A program made the position numbers and the translations under genes. This document shows positions 38,602 to 47,402 of a stretch of DNA of 64,000 bases, one piece after another. Source of the DNA: Sulfuritalea sp. (GTDB lineage Bacteria; Pseudomonadota; Gammaproteobacteria; Burkholderiales; Rhodocyclaceae); NCBI GenBank assembly GCA_016710465.1, contig JADJVS010000012.1, positions 1 to 64,000 of the forward strand, given 5' to 3'. The notes beneath the pieces are model-generated. The model ran no database searches and was not told the DNA's origin. It saw only the letters and a list, made by a program, of their open reading frames with translations. How positions within the stretch are numbered: position 1 is the stretch's first letter; each line of letters begins with the position of its first letter.

Positions 38602-39021
38602 ATGAGTTTCGCATCCCTCAACGACGACGACGGCAACGAAGCACTTGCCGAGATCAACATGATCCCGCTGATCGACGTCATGCTGGTGCTGCTGGTGATT
38701 TTCATCGTCACCGCACCACTGCTGACGCATGCCGTGAAGGTTGACCTGCCCAAGGCCAGTTCGGCGCCCAATCTGACCAAGCCGGACAACGTGCAAGTCG
38801 CCATCGACGGCGCCGGCCAAGTGTACTGGAACGGCGAGGTGGTTGCCGCCCCGGCACTGGAACAGAAGCTGCGCGCCGCCGCCGCACTCCAGCCGCAGCC
38901 CGAGCTGCACCTGCGAGCCGAGCGCACGACAGCCTACGAGAAGGTCGCCGAGGTCATGGCGGCCGCCGCGCGCGAAGGGCTGACCCGCATCGGCTTTGTA
39001 ACCGAACCCAAGGCCCGCTAA
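38602..39021 (+). CDS. exbD: Biopolymer transport protein ExbD
   Basis: A 139-residue protein with a short cytoplasmic lead, one TM helix carrying the essential Asp (INMIPLIDVMLVLLVIF) and a periplasmic domain. It pairs with ExbB in the proton channel that powers TonB. It ends the tonB-exbB-exbD set; the receptor gene starts 72 bp later. Confidence 0.95.
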   Translation: MSFASLNDDDGNEALAEINMIPLIDVMLVLLVIFIVTAPLLTHAVKVDLPKASSAPNLTKPDNVQVAIDGAGQVYWNGEVVAAPALEQKLRAAAALQPQPELHLRAERTTAYEKVAEVMAAAAREGLTRIGFVTEPKAR

Positions 39022-39042
39022 GACGCCAAGACAAACCCCACC

Positions 39043-39073
39043 ACCAGCCAGCCCGTCCTCGGACCAGCCAGCC
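39043..39073 (+). promoter_or_regulatory. CAGCC-repeat leader, copy 3
   Basis: CACCAGCCAGCC (39043-39053) and GACCAGCCAGCC (39062-39073) lie in the 72-nt gap between exbD and the receptor gene. The second ends 20 nt before the receptor start codon, just upstream of its Shine-Dalgarno (GAGGA). Confidence 0.4.
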
Positions 39074-39093
39074 ACACGATCACGAGGACAACC

Positions 39094-41280
39094 ATGAACC
39101 ATACGCTTTCCCGGCACGCGCGATCCCTGGCATTCGCCGCCGCTGCCGCGGTCCAGCCCGCCCTGGCCCAGGAGGCGGCAAAGGAACTACCCACCGTCAG
39201 CGTCCAGGCCGATGTCGACAAGCCCGACGGCTACCGCGCCACGGCGACGCGCGTCGGCAAGGTGCTGCAGGACCCGCACGACATCCCGCAGGCGGTGACC
39301 ACGCTGACCGGTGCCCTGCTCGAAGAGCAGCAGGTGGGCAGCCTCAAGGAGGCGCTGCGCAACGTCTCCGGCCTCAGCTTCAACTCCGCCGAGGGCGGCC
39401 GCTCCGGCGACAACATGAACCTGCGCGGCTTCTACACCTTCGGCGACATCTACCTCGACGGCATCCGCGACACCGCGCAGTACAACCGCGAGACCTTCAA
39501 CTACGAGCAGATCGACGTGCTGCGCGGCGCCGGCGCCATGCTCTTCGGCCGCGGCCAGGCCGGCGGCGTGATCAACCAGGTGAGCAAGACGCCGCTGCGC
39601 ATCGAGCAGTACAAACTGACCGGCAGCGTCGGCGACTACGGCTACCGCGAATTCACCGCCGACTTGAACAAGCCCATCAATTCCGACACGGCATTGCGCA
39701 TCAACGCCATGCAGCGCGACGAAGGCAGTTGGCGTTCCAACCCCGCTTCCGGCGCCGAGCCCGAAATCCACCGCAAGGGCCTCGCCTTGAGCCTGGCGCT
39801 GAACCAGCGCGGCGACCACCGCTTCTGGCTCAACCACTACATCCTGAGCACCAACGACAATCCGGACTACGGCATTTCCTTCGACGGCACGACCAAGCGG
39901 CCGGGCACCAGTTCGCGCTTTTCACCCGATACCTTCTGGGGCGCCGATCGCACCTTCGACAAGAGCGACACGCGCATCACCACGCTGGTCCACGAATACC
40001 GCATCTCGGCCGACAGCCAGTTGCGCACCCAACTGCGCAGCGCCGATTACGAACGCAGCTACTGGGCGCGCACGCCCAGCCTGACGGTAGCGCCCAGTGC
40101 CAATGGCTCACTGTGCACTGCGCCCGCCACCTGCAATGGCGGTCCGACGCGCATATCCGACTACGAGACGGTGACCCTGCAATCCGACTTCAACACGAAA
40201 TTCTCGGCGCTGGGCATGAAGCACGAAGTCATCGCCGGGATCGAGTACCTGAAGGAGAACGCCTTCCGCACATCGCTGCGCAACCGCGGCGGCACCACGA
40301 CGGCCAACCCGCCCTGGTACGAGCCCTATGACGCCAACACCACCGCCGCCGCGACGCGTTTCAACTCGGATTCCTACGCGGTCTATGCGCAGGACACGGT
40401 CGAATTCGTCCCGCGCTGGAAGACCACGCTGGGCCTGCGCCGCGACCTGATGGACGCGCAGTACAGCAGCGCCACCTCGCCCAAGTTGACGTTCAGCGAG
40501 AACAGCCTGCGTGCCGCGCTTTCCTTCCATCCGGCGGAAGACACCCACTATTACCTCGGCTGGAGCGATTCCTTCAGCCCCACCGCCGACCTCTACCAGC
40601 TCACGGTCACGCCGCAACCGCCCGAACGCAGCGAAGTCGCCGAACTCGGCGCCAAGTGGCTCCTGTTCGAAGGTGACCTGGCCTTACGCGCCGCGCTCTA
40701 CCAGGCGACCAAGCACTGGGAACGCAACGGCGACCTGGAGTCGACAGCCGCCATCCTGACCCGCAAGCGCCGTACCAAGGGCATCGAACTGGAAGCCGCC
40801 GGGCGTGTCGGCGAGCGCTGGGAAATCTTTTCCGGCCTGGCGCTGATGGACGCGCGCATTTTGCAGCAGGCGCTGAACATCAATGCCACCACCGGCGCCG
40901 TCACCGTTGCGGACGGCCGCTACGTCGGCCAGCCGGCGCGCAACACACCGCCGTGGACCATCAATCTGTGGGCCACCTACAGGCTGACATCGCAATGGAA
41001 GCTGGGCGGCGGCCTGGAAGCCAAGGCCCACCGCTACGCCTACAGCCCGAGCGGCGCCTTCCCCGTCGTCACCGGCGGCACCACCTTCGCTCCGAACACC
41101 GCACCGGCCTATGCGCGCTGGGATGCGATGGCCAGCTACGAAGCGAAGGACTGGGCCCTGCGCCTCAACGTCAAGAACGTCTTCGACCGCCTGTATTGGG
41201 ATGCCGTGTATGACAACGGCGGCTTCGCCATTCCCGGGCCGCGACGCACCATCATCCTCACCGGCGAATTCAAATTCTGA
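39094..41280 (+). CDS. TonB-dependent siderophore receptor (catecholate type, Fiu/FcuA-like)
   Basis: A 728-residue outer-membrane receptor. The signal peptide ends QPALAQ; a TonB-box-like LPTVSVQA follows. The plug domain (about 55-180) has DIPQAVTTLTGALLEEQQ, NLRGFYTFGDIYLDGIRD and VLRGAGAMLFGRGQAGGVIN. The 22-strand barrel finishes RTIILTGEFKF. Plug and barrel features resemble Fiu/FhuE-type siderophore receptors, so ferric siderophore uptake is likely; which siderophore cannot be told. It lies between exbD and a DUF1513 gene, with all three on one strand. Confidence 0.92.
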   Translation: MNHTLSRHARSLAFAAAAAVQPALAQEAAKELPTVSVQADVDKPDGYRATATRVGKVLQDPHDIPQAVTTLTGALLEEQQVGSLKEALRNVSGLSFNSAEGGRSGDNMNLRGFYTFGDIYLDGIRDTAQYNRETFNYEQIDVLRGAGAMLFGRGQAGGVINQVSKTPLRIEQYKLTGSVGDYGYREFTADLNKPINSDTALRINAMQRDEGSWRSNPASGAEPEIHRKGLALSLALNQRGDHRFWLNHYILSTNDNPDYGISFDGTTKRPGTSSRFSPDTFWGADRTFDKSDTRITTLVHEYRISADSQLRTQLRSADYERSYWARTPSLTVAPSANGSLCTAPATCNGGPTRISDYETVTLQSDFNTKFSALGMKHEVIAGIEYLKENAFRTSLRNRGGTTTANPPWYEPYDANTTAAATRFNSDSYAVYAQDTVEFVPRWKTTLGLRRDLMDAQYSSATSPKLTFSENSLRAALSFHPAEDTHYYLGWSDSFSPTADLYQLTVTPQPPERSEVAELGAKWLLFEGDLALRAALYQATKHWERNGDLESTAAILTRKRRTKGIELEAAGRVGERWEIFSGLALMDARILQQALNINATTGAVTVADGRYVGQPARNTPPWTINLWATYRLTSQWKLGGGLEAKAHRYAYSPSGAFPVVTGGTTFAPNTAPAYARWDAMASYEAKDWALRLNVKNVFDRLYWDAVYDNGGFAIPGPRRTIILTGEFKF

Positions 41281-41296
41281 TTCGGAACCTGCACCC

Positions 41297-42427
41297 ATGA
41301 ACCGTCGCCAACTGCTGCTGGGCCTCGCCGCCTCCGGCGCCGCCGCTTTCCTGCCCCGGCTCGCGCTCGGCGCCGCCGGCCCGCGCCAGGCCGTGGTCGG
41401 CGCCGCCTGGCGCGGACCGAACAAGAGCGATCCGTATTTTGCCGGCGCGCTGGTCGCCGACTGGGAATCCCGCAAGCTGAGCATTCGCTATGCCGTTCCG
41501 CTGCCCACCCGCCCGCACGGCCTCCTCGCCGAAGCGGACGGCGGCCTGCTGATGCTCGGCGTGCGCCCCGGCACCTGGATGCTGCGTTGCGATGGCGCGG
41601 GCAAGCTGATGCAGCAGGTCCGGCTTGACGACGATGGCGCCACGGCGCGACTCGGCGGCCACGCCGTCGTTTCCGCCGACGGCGAGCGCCTTTACAGCAC
41701 CGAGACCGACCAGCGCAACGGTCGCGGCCTGGTCGGTGTGCGCGATCGCCGCAGCCTGGCAAAGCTCGCCGAGTGGGAAACCTTGGGCATCGACCCGCAC
41801 CAGTTGCTGCTCGATGCGGAAGGCCACGTCATCGTCGCCAACGGCGGCGTGCCGCGCACGGCCGAGGACAAGAAATTCGATCTGCACCGCATGGACCCCT
41901 CGCTGGTGCGCCTTGATGCCGGCAACGGCAAGCTGCTGCGCCAGTGGCGGCTCGACGATCCACGCCTGAGCCTGCGCCACCTGGCCTGGAACACCTCGGC
42001 ACGCGACGGCCGGGCGCGCCTGGGCATCGCCCTGCAGGCCGAGCACGCCGACGCCACCGAGCGCCGCGCCGCGCCCATCCTCGCCGTGCTCGAAGGCGAC
42101 CGGCTATCCGTACCGACGCGCGCCAACGACGGCATCGGCTATGCCGGCGACATTACCGCCGCGGGCGACGGCGGCTTCGTCACCTCGAGCAATCAGGCCG
42201 GGCTGGCGCAGCTTTGGCAACCGGCGGCGCCGGACACCCTGAGCACCGTCGCCGCGATCAAGGAAACCTACGCCCTGGCCCCCTGGGCCGGCCCCACTGG
42301 CGGCGGCGTGCTGGTCGCCACCGCGCTGGGCCTCGGCCGCTGGCACCCCACCGCCGCACCCGCGCTGCTGCCCTGGCCACAGCCGATGGCGCTGGACAAC
42401 CACTGGGTACTGCTGGGCGAGAGTTGA
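41297..42427 (+). CDS. Tat-exported DUF1513 (beta-propeller-like) protein
   Basis: A 376-residue periplasmic protein beginning with a twin-arginine signal (MNRRQLLLGLAASGAAAFLP). The mature part looks like a beta-propeller of the YncE/DUF1513 kind (LLAEADGGLLMLGVRPGTW, LGGHAVVSADGERLYSTETD, GRGLVGVRD, LGIDPHQLLLDAEGHVIVANGG). DUF1513 genes are commonly grouped with imelysin-type iron-regulated genes, so a role in iron uptake fits, but its molecular function is unknown. It starts 16 bp after the receptor gene. Confidence 0.85.
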   Translation: MNRRQLLLGLAASGAAAFLPRLALGAAGPRQAVVGAAWRGPNKSDPYFAGALVADWESRKLSIRYAVPLPTRPHGLLAEADGGLLMLGVRPGTWMLRCDGAGKLMQQVRLDDDGATARLGGHAVVSADGERLYSTETDQRNGRGLVGVRDRRSLAKLAEWETLGIDPHQLLLDAEGHVIVANGGVPRTAEDKKFDLHRMDPSLVRLDAGNGKLLRQWRLDDPRLSLRHLAWNTSARDGRARLGIALQAEHADATERRAAPILAVLEGDRLSVPTRANDGIGYAGDITAAGDGGFVTSSNQAGLAQLWQPAAPDTLSTVAAIKETYALAPWAGPTGGGVLVATALGLGRWHPTAAPALLPWPQPMALDNHWVLLGES

Positions 42428-42471
42428 GCGGTATCGCAGCGTTGCGCTTGGGCGGGTCGCCGTGGCGTCGG

Positions 42472-42483
42472 CACCGACTCTTG
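42472..42483 (+). repeat. Dispersed motif, copy 3 (one mismatch: CACCGACTCTTG)
   Basis: Lies 44 bp after the DUF1513 stop, just before the Fur box at 42511. It differs from the consensus at the second base. Confidence 0.5.
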
Positions 42484-42510
42484 TCACCGGCGGAAAGTTG
42501 ATTCACGTCA

Positions 42511-42530
42511 ATTACGAATCATTCGCATTT
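42511..42530 (+). promoter_or_regulatory. Fur box upstream of the haem-type receptor
   Basis: The core CGAATCATTCG (42515-42525) is a perfect 5-1-5 match to the Fur palindrome type seen at the other two sites, with weaker flanks. It lies about 125 bp before the receptor start. A TTGATT at 42498-42503 could be the -35, but no good -10 follows. Confidence 0.6.
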
Positions 42531-42604
42531 ACTTAAAGTCCCTGAAGCACTTTGCGAATCCGCCCGACGAAGGGTTCGCCCATCCGTTAATCGCCGTTCG
42601 GTCC

Positions 42605-42622
42605 GCCAGCCATCGCCAGCCA
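42605..42622 (+). promoter_or_regulatory. CAGCC-repeat leader, copy 4
   Basis: CGCCAGCCATCGCCAGCCAA lies 28-45 nt before the receptor start at 42650, the same general position as in the other leaders. Confidence 0.35.
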
Positions 42623-42649
42623 ACCCCGACATCCTCGAGGTATTGCACG

Positions 42650-44689
42650 ATGCGCACATCCGCTTCTCCACTTGTCCTGGCCGTGGCCCTGGCCTTTCCC
42701 GCTGCTCACGCCGAAGAGCCCTCTACGCTCGGCACGGTCTCCGTCACCGCCAAAGGCTACGCCGCCGACGACCTGGAAACGCCGTTATCGACGACTTCGC
42801 TCGACCGCGCCGAGCTGCTGCGACGCAATGCGCAGAACCTCGGCGAAGCCTTGCGCGGCGAACCGGGCCTGGCCGTGGCAAGCGACGGCGCGCAGGGTCA
42901 GAACCCCGTCATTCGCGGCCTGAAAAAGGAAAGCGTGGTTCTGCTGGTCGACGGCATGCGCGTGAATTCGGCGCAGCCGCAGGGCGCGATTGCCTCGTTC
43001 ATGACCCTGGGGCTCGCCGACCGGGTCGAAGTGGTCAAGGGCCCGACCTCGGTGCTCTACGGCACGGGCGCACTGGGCGGCGCAATCAACCTGCGCTTGC
43101 CGCAGGCCAGCTTCGAGCCAGGAGTCGGCGCTGAGGCGACGGCGGCCTACGACGGTTCGAGCAATGGCCTGCGCGGCAGCGCGCTTGCCAAGGCGGCCCA
43201 GGGCGACCACGCGCTGATGGTCGGCGCGTCCGTGGCCCGCATTGGCGACTACAGCTCGCCCAACGGCAAGGAGGCCCTCACCGGCTACGACAGCGACGCG
43301 CTGATCGGGCAATACCGCTTTCGCATCGATGCCGCCCAGCAGTTGCGCGTCTCGGTGCAGCAGCAGGTGGACACCGACGTCTGGTATCCGGGCTCGAAGA
43401 AGGCGCACCCGGTGGCGCCGGCCGTGGTCGGCAACACCATCGTGCATTCGCCGCGACAGGAACGCCAACTCCTCGAGGCCGGCTACAACCGCAAGGGCTC
43501 CGGGGCCACGCCCTTGAACCTCGATGTGCGCGCCTATCGCCAGTCGGTCGAGCGCCAGATCTGGTCGTTCAGCGACAAACAGAACGCCGAAAAGGCCAAG
43601 ACCCGCGTGACCTTCGCCACCGACGGCGCCGATGCCAGGGCGGAATGGCTGCTCAATCCGCAGCATTTGCTTTCCTTCGGCGCCAATGCCTGGCGCATGA
43701 CGGCTTCGCCGGAGCGCTATATCGCGGCGGCGCCCGCCGGCTCGGCGCTGCTGCGCAACGATCCGTTCAACAACGGGCGCATCGATGCGTTCGGCATTTT
43801 CGTGCAGGACGACATGCGCTTCGGCAAGCTGAACGTCCTCGCCGGCCTGCGCCACGACACCGTCGAAGGTCGCGCCGATTCGATCAACAACGGCGCCACC
43901 ACCGCCGGGCTGGCGCGGCGGGACAGCGCGGCCTCGGGCAGCCTTGGCCTGATCTACGAGGTGGCCCCCCTGCTGCGGCCCTTCGCCAACCTGTCGCGCG
44001 GCTTCCGCGCCGGCGAGATGCGCGAACGCTTCGAATCCTCGCCGCGCGGCGACGGCTACCACTACCTGGGCGACCCGCAGATCCGGCCCGAGCTCGCCAC
44101 CCAGTTCGAAGCCGGCCTCAAGGGTTCCGCCGACAGGCTCCAGTACGCGGCCTCGGCCTATCGCCAACGCATCACCGACTACATCACCGGGCAACCGACC
44201 GGCGCCGTCGTCGGCGGACTGCCGGTGAAACAGACCATCAACCTCGGCTCGGTGACGATCCGCGGCCTGGAGGCCAGCGTGCGTCGCCAGATCGCCGGCA
44301 GCTATTGGCTTTCCGCCGCCTATTCGCAAGTGCGCGGCACCAACGACGCGCAAGGCGAGCCGCTGTTCCAGATGCCGGCGGATGAGCTGAGCCTGGGCTG
44401 GGAAGGCGCGGTGGCGCAGGCCTGGACGGCGGACGCCACGCTGCGCCTGGTGAAGCGGCAGGATCGGGTGGCGACGGTGTTCTCGCGCGGATCGGAAAAC
44501 GCCACGCCGGGATTCGGCACCATCGACATGGGCGCGACCTGGCGTTACGCCAAGGCGCAGTCGCTGCGCGTGGCCTTGAAGAACCTGGCCGACAAGGCCT
44601 ATCACGAGCACCTGGCGGAGGGCGTTTCGGGACAGGAAATGCGGGCTCCCGGACGCAGCCTGCAACTGACATGGCAAGGAAAGTTCTGA
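42650..44689 (+). CDS. TonB-dependent receptor, haem/haemoglobin type
   Basis: A 679-residue outer-membrane receptor with a signal peptide (ending AAHAEE), a TonB box near LGTVSVTAKG, a plug (ELLRRNAQNLGEALRGEPG, GQNPVIRGLKKESVVLLVDGMRVN, VEVVKGPTSVLYGTGALGGAIN) and a barrel ending LQLTWQGKF. The plug wording resembles haem and haemoglobin receptors such as HmuR/HutA. The FRAP-NPDL haem motif is not obvious: FRAGEMRERF stands in the FRAP place. It is Fur-controlled and overlaps the next gene's start by one base (TGATG), so it is cotranscribed with an ABC importer. Substrate could be haem, another metal chelate or a cofactor. Confidence 0.85.
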   Translation: MRTSASPLVLAVALAFPAAHAEEPSTLGTVSVTAKGYAADDLETPLSTTSLDRAELLRRNAQNLGEALRGEPGLAVASDGAQGQNPVIRGLKKESVVLLVDGMRVNSAQPQGAIASFMTLGLADRVEVVKGPTSVLYGTGALGGAINLRLPQASFEPGVGAEATAAYDGSSNGLRGSALAKAAQGDHALMVGASVARIGDYSSPNGKEALTGYDSDALIGQYRFRIDAAQQLRVSVQQQVDTDVWYPGSKKAHPVAPAVVGNTIVHSPRQERQLLEAGYNRKGSGATPLNLDVRAYRQSVERQIWSFSDKQNAEKAKTRVTFATDGADARAEWLLNPQHLLSFGANAWRMTASPERYIAAAPAGSALLRNDPFNNGRIDAFGIFVQDDMRFGKLNVLAGLRHDTVEGRADSINNGATTAGLARRDSAASGSLGLIYEVAPLLRPFANLSRGFRAGEMRERFESSPRGDGYHYLGDPQIRPELATQFEAGLKGSADRLQYAASAYRQRITDYITGQPTGAVVGGLPVKQTINLGSVTIRGLEASVRRQIAGSYWLSAAYSQVRGTNDAQGEPLFQMPADELSLGWEGAVAQAWTADATLRLVKRQDRVATVFSRGSENATPGFGTIDMGATWRYAKAQSLRVALKNLADKAYHEHLAEGVSGQEMRAPGRSLQLTWQGKF

Positions 44690-45693
44690 TGCGCGGTGTT
44701 TTGCGTGGGCTTGGCGGCTGCCTGGCAGCCGCCCTTTTTGCGTTTTCGGCGCCGGCACAGGCCAGGCAGCCGAAGCTGGTGCTTTCCGGCCCCTTCGCCG
44801 CGGTGTCGTTTCCGCTGATCCACATGGTGGAAAGCGGCGCGCTGAAGGATGTCGCCGAAACCGTCGAGTTCCGCTCGTGGAAGGATCCCGACCAGTTGCG
44901 CGTGCTGGCGCTCGACGCCAAGTCCGATGTCGATTTCGTCGCCATGCCGACCAACGTCGCCGCCAACCTCTACAACCGTGGCGTCAAGCTGCAACTGGTC
45001 AACGTCTCGACCTGGGGCGTGCTGTGGATGGTCTCGCGCGAGGCCAATCTCAAGACCCTGGCCGATTTCAAGGGCAAGGAAATCCTCATGCCCTTCCGCG
45101 CCGACATGCCGGACATCGTCTTCCAGGTGCTCGCCGAAAAGCAGGGGCTGGACGTCAAGCGCGACTTCACGCTGCGCTACGTCGGCTCGCCGCTCGATGC
45201 CATGCAGATGCTGATCACGCGCCGCGCCGACCATGCCCTGCTGGCCGAACCGGCGGTGTCGGTGGCGCTGCGCAAGACCAAGTCATTCCCGGTCAGTGTC
45301 ATCGCGCCCGAGCTGTATCGCAGCGCCAACCTGCAGGAGGAATGGGGCCGCGTGACGCAGCGCCCGGCGCGCATCCCGCAGGCCGGCATGGTCGCGTTGG
45401 GCCGCGCGCTGGCCGATCCCGCATTGGTCGAAAAATTCCAGAAGGCCTATGCGGCCTCGCTGGCCTGGTGCGAAAAGCATCCCGAGGAATGCGGCAAGCT
45501 CGTCGCCAAACGCGTTGACATGCTGACCCCGGAAGGCGTGGCCGATTCCGTGCGCGTCGACAATGCCGTGTTCGTCACCGCGCGCGAGGCAAAGCCGGAG
45601 CTGGAATTCTTCTTCGGCCTGCTGCACGCCAGGCAGCCGGCGCTGGTCGGCGGCAAGCTGCCCGACGCGGCCTTCTATTTCGGCGGGAAATGA
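44689..45693 (+). CDS. ABC transporter substrate-binding protein (SsuA/NMT1-like)
   Basis: A 334-residue periplasmic protein from ATG 44689 with signal peptide ending SAPAQA. It has the two-lobed SsuA/TauA/NMT1 layout (VDFVAMPTNVAANLYNRG, LADFKGKEILMPF, DAMQMLITRRADHALLAEPAVS). A start at 44671 inside the receptor gene would add six residues and spoil the signal peptide. It overlaps the receptor stop by one base. SsuA-type proteins bind sulfonates, nitrate, bicarbonate or thiamine precursors in other systems; the ligand here is unknown, and the receptor neighbour suggests a TonB-imported compound. Confidence 0.88.
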   Translation: MRGVLRGLGGCLAAALFAFSAPAQARQPKLVLSGPFAAVSFPLIHMVESGALKDVAETVEFRSWKDPDQLRVLALDAKSDVDFVAMPTNVAANLYNRGVKLQLVNVSTWGVLWMVSREANLKTLADFKGKEILMPFRADMPDIVFQVLAEKQGLDVKRDFTLRYVGSPLDAMQMLITRRADHALLAEPAVSVALRKTKSFPVSVIAPELYRSANLQEEWGRVTQRPARIPQAGMVALGRALADPALVEKFQKAYAASLAWCEKHPEECGKLVAKRVDMLTPEGVADSVRVDNAVFVTAREAKPELEFFFGLLHARQPALVGGKLPDAAFYFGGK

Positions 45694-45730
45694 GCGCCCG
45701 TCAACATGGAGCGGCCGCGGCGAACCACCG

Positions 45731-45766
45731 TCACCCCCTTCCCTGGGAAGGGGGCTGGGGGGATGG
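45731..45766. repeat. G/C-rich hairpin repeat element, copy 2
   Basis: CCCCCTTCCC then GGGAAGGGGG form a 9-10 bp stem, followed by CTGGGGGGATGG. It closely matches 25832-25868. It lies between the binding-protein stop and the chosen permease start, inside an otherwise tightly packed operon. Confidence 0.6.
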
Positions 45767-45773
45767 CTGTCTC

Positions 45774-46565
45774 ATGAACTTGCTGCGCGCCTGGTTCGCC
45801 GGCATCCCCGCCTATCTGTGGAGCGGCTGGGGCGCGATCGCCAGCCTGTTCCTGCTGCTCGCCGCCTGGGAAGGCGTCAGCCTCGCCTATGGCAGCCTGA
45901 TCCTGCCCGACCCCGCCAGCACCATCGCCAAACTGCGCGACCTGTTCGCCTCCGGCGCGGCCTGGCCGGAGCTGGTGACCACCGCGCGCCGCGCCATGGC
46001 CGGGCTGGCGCTGGCGATCCTCGCCGGCAGCCTGCTCGGGCTCGCCGCCGGTGTGTCGATGACGGCCTCGATGATGTCGCGGCCGCTGGTCACCGTGCTG
46101 CTCGGCATGCCGCCGATCGCCTGGCTGGTGCTGGCCATGCTGTGGTTCGGCGTCGGCGACGGCACGCCGGTGTTCACCGTCTTCATCGCCTGCTTTCCCG
46201 TGGTGTTCAGCGGCGCCTTGCAGGGCGCGCGCACCCTCGACCATCACCTCAAGGACATGGCCAGGGTGTTCCGCCTGCCGGCGCGCATGAGGCTCTTCGA
46301 CCTCTATCTGCCGCACGTCGTCTCCTACCTGTTCCCGGCCTGGATCAACGCGCTCGGCACCTCCTGGAAAGTGGTGGTGATGGCCGAGCTGCTGTCGTCC
46401 AGCGACGGCATCGGCGCGGCGCTGGCGGTGAGCCGCAGCCATCTCGACATGGAGGCGACGCTGGCCTGGGTGGCCGCGGTGGTGCTGGCCCTGCTCGCGG
46501 TCGAATACCTGTTGCTGGAACCGATCAAGCGCGAGGTCGAACGCTGGCGCGAGGTGGACGCATGA
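45774..46565 (+). CDS. ABC transporter permease (SsuC-like)
   Basis: A 263-residue inner-membrane permease with six TM helices and the BPD_transp_1 EAA loop (RVFRLPARMRLFDLYLPHVVSYLFPAWINALGTSWKVVVMAE, given whole only as positions about 170-210). It imports the ligand of the adjacent binding protein. I start it at ATG 45774, giving a normal N-terminus. An ATG at 45690 overlaps the binding-protein stop (ATGA) and is in frame, which would put the hairpin repeat inside the coding sequence. Its stop overlaps the ATPase start by 4 bp. Confidence 0.88.
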   Translation: MNLLRAWFAGIPAYLWSGWGAIASLFLLLAAWEGVSLAYGSLILPDPASTIAKLRDLFASGAAWPELVTTARRAMAGLALAILAGSLLGLAAGVSMTASMMSRPLVTVLLGMPPIAWLVLAMLWFGVGDGTPVFTVFIACFPVVFSGALQGARTLDHHLKDMARVFRLPARMRLFDLYLPHVVSYLFPAWINALGTSWKVVVMAELLSSSDGIGAALAVSRSHLDMEATLAWVAAVVLALLAVEYLLLEPIKREVERWREVDA

Positions 46566-47402
46566 GCAGGCTCCGGCTCTCCGGCGTGGCGCATGCCTAC
46601 GCGCTCAAGGAAGTCTTGAGCGACATCGACCTGACGCTGGATGCCGGCCGCGTGCTGGCCCTGGTCGGCCCCTCGGGCTGCGGCAAGACCACGCTGCTGC
46701 ACCTTTGCACGGGTTTGCTCACCTGCCAGACCGGCACGCTGGACAACGGCTTCGCCCGGCCGGCGGTGATGTTCCAGCAGCCGCGCCTGCTGCCCTGGAA
46801 AACCGCGCGCGACAACATCGCGCTCGGCCTCAAGGCGGCCGGCCTGCCGCGCGCCGAATGGCAGATGCGCGCCCAGGCCATGGGCCATGCCGTCGGCCTC
46901 GACGCCACCGCGCTCGACCAGTTTCCGCACCAGCTTTCGGGCGGCATGCAAAGCCGCGCCGCGCTGGCCCGCGCGCTGGTGCTGGAGCCCGACCTGCTGC
47001 TGATGGACGAACCCTTCTCGGCGCTCGACATCGGCCTCAAGGCGCAACTGCACCGCCTGCTGCTCGACCACCAGGCGGCGCGCAAGGTGGCGGTGCTGAT
47101 GATCACCCACGACCTGATGGAGGCCGTGCGCCTGGCCGACACCGTGCTGGTCATGGCGAGCGAACCGGGGCGCATCGCCCAGCGCTTCGAGCTTGGTTTG
47201 CCGGCGATGCAGCGCGACGACGGCTTCGTCCATCGCGGCACGGCTGACATTGTTGCAGGTACCCGTGGTGCGCGAATGCTTCGGGCTGGAGGCGCCAGCG
47301 ATGGCAGCGGAACCCACTCCATCCGCAAGAGTCGGCGCTGGCGCCACGGTGATTGCGCTCGAAACCTCGCGCCCCGCCGGCAAGAAGGGCATCGCATGCT
47401 GA
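46562..47402 (+). CDS. ABC transporter ATPase (SsuB-like), frameshift near the 3' end
   Basis: Cytoplasmic ATPase powering the SsuC-like permease. Walker A is GPSGCGKTTLL, the signature LSGGMQSRAALARAL and Walker B LLLMDEPFSALD, followed by the H-loop MITHDLMEA. Up to about 47246 the frame reads normally. There the family-like ending TLLQVPVVRECFGLE continues in the +1 frame to a TGA at 47402, while the original frame stays open straight into nnrS. A one-base indel near 47247-47252 (gacattgttgcag) explains this best. The alternative is a genuine in-frame ATPase-NnrS fusion of 691 residues. A dispersed 17-mer lies in its tail (47326-47342). Confidence 0.8.
47326..47337 (-). repeat. Dispersed CGCCGACTCTTG motif, copy 4 (ABC ATPase tail)
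   Basis: Exact 12-nt match on the minus strand, extending to the 17-mer GCCAGCGCCGACTCTTG. It sits in the poorly conserved C-terminal tail of the ATPase. Confidence 0.6.
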
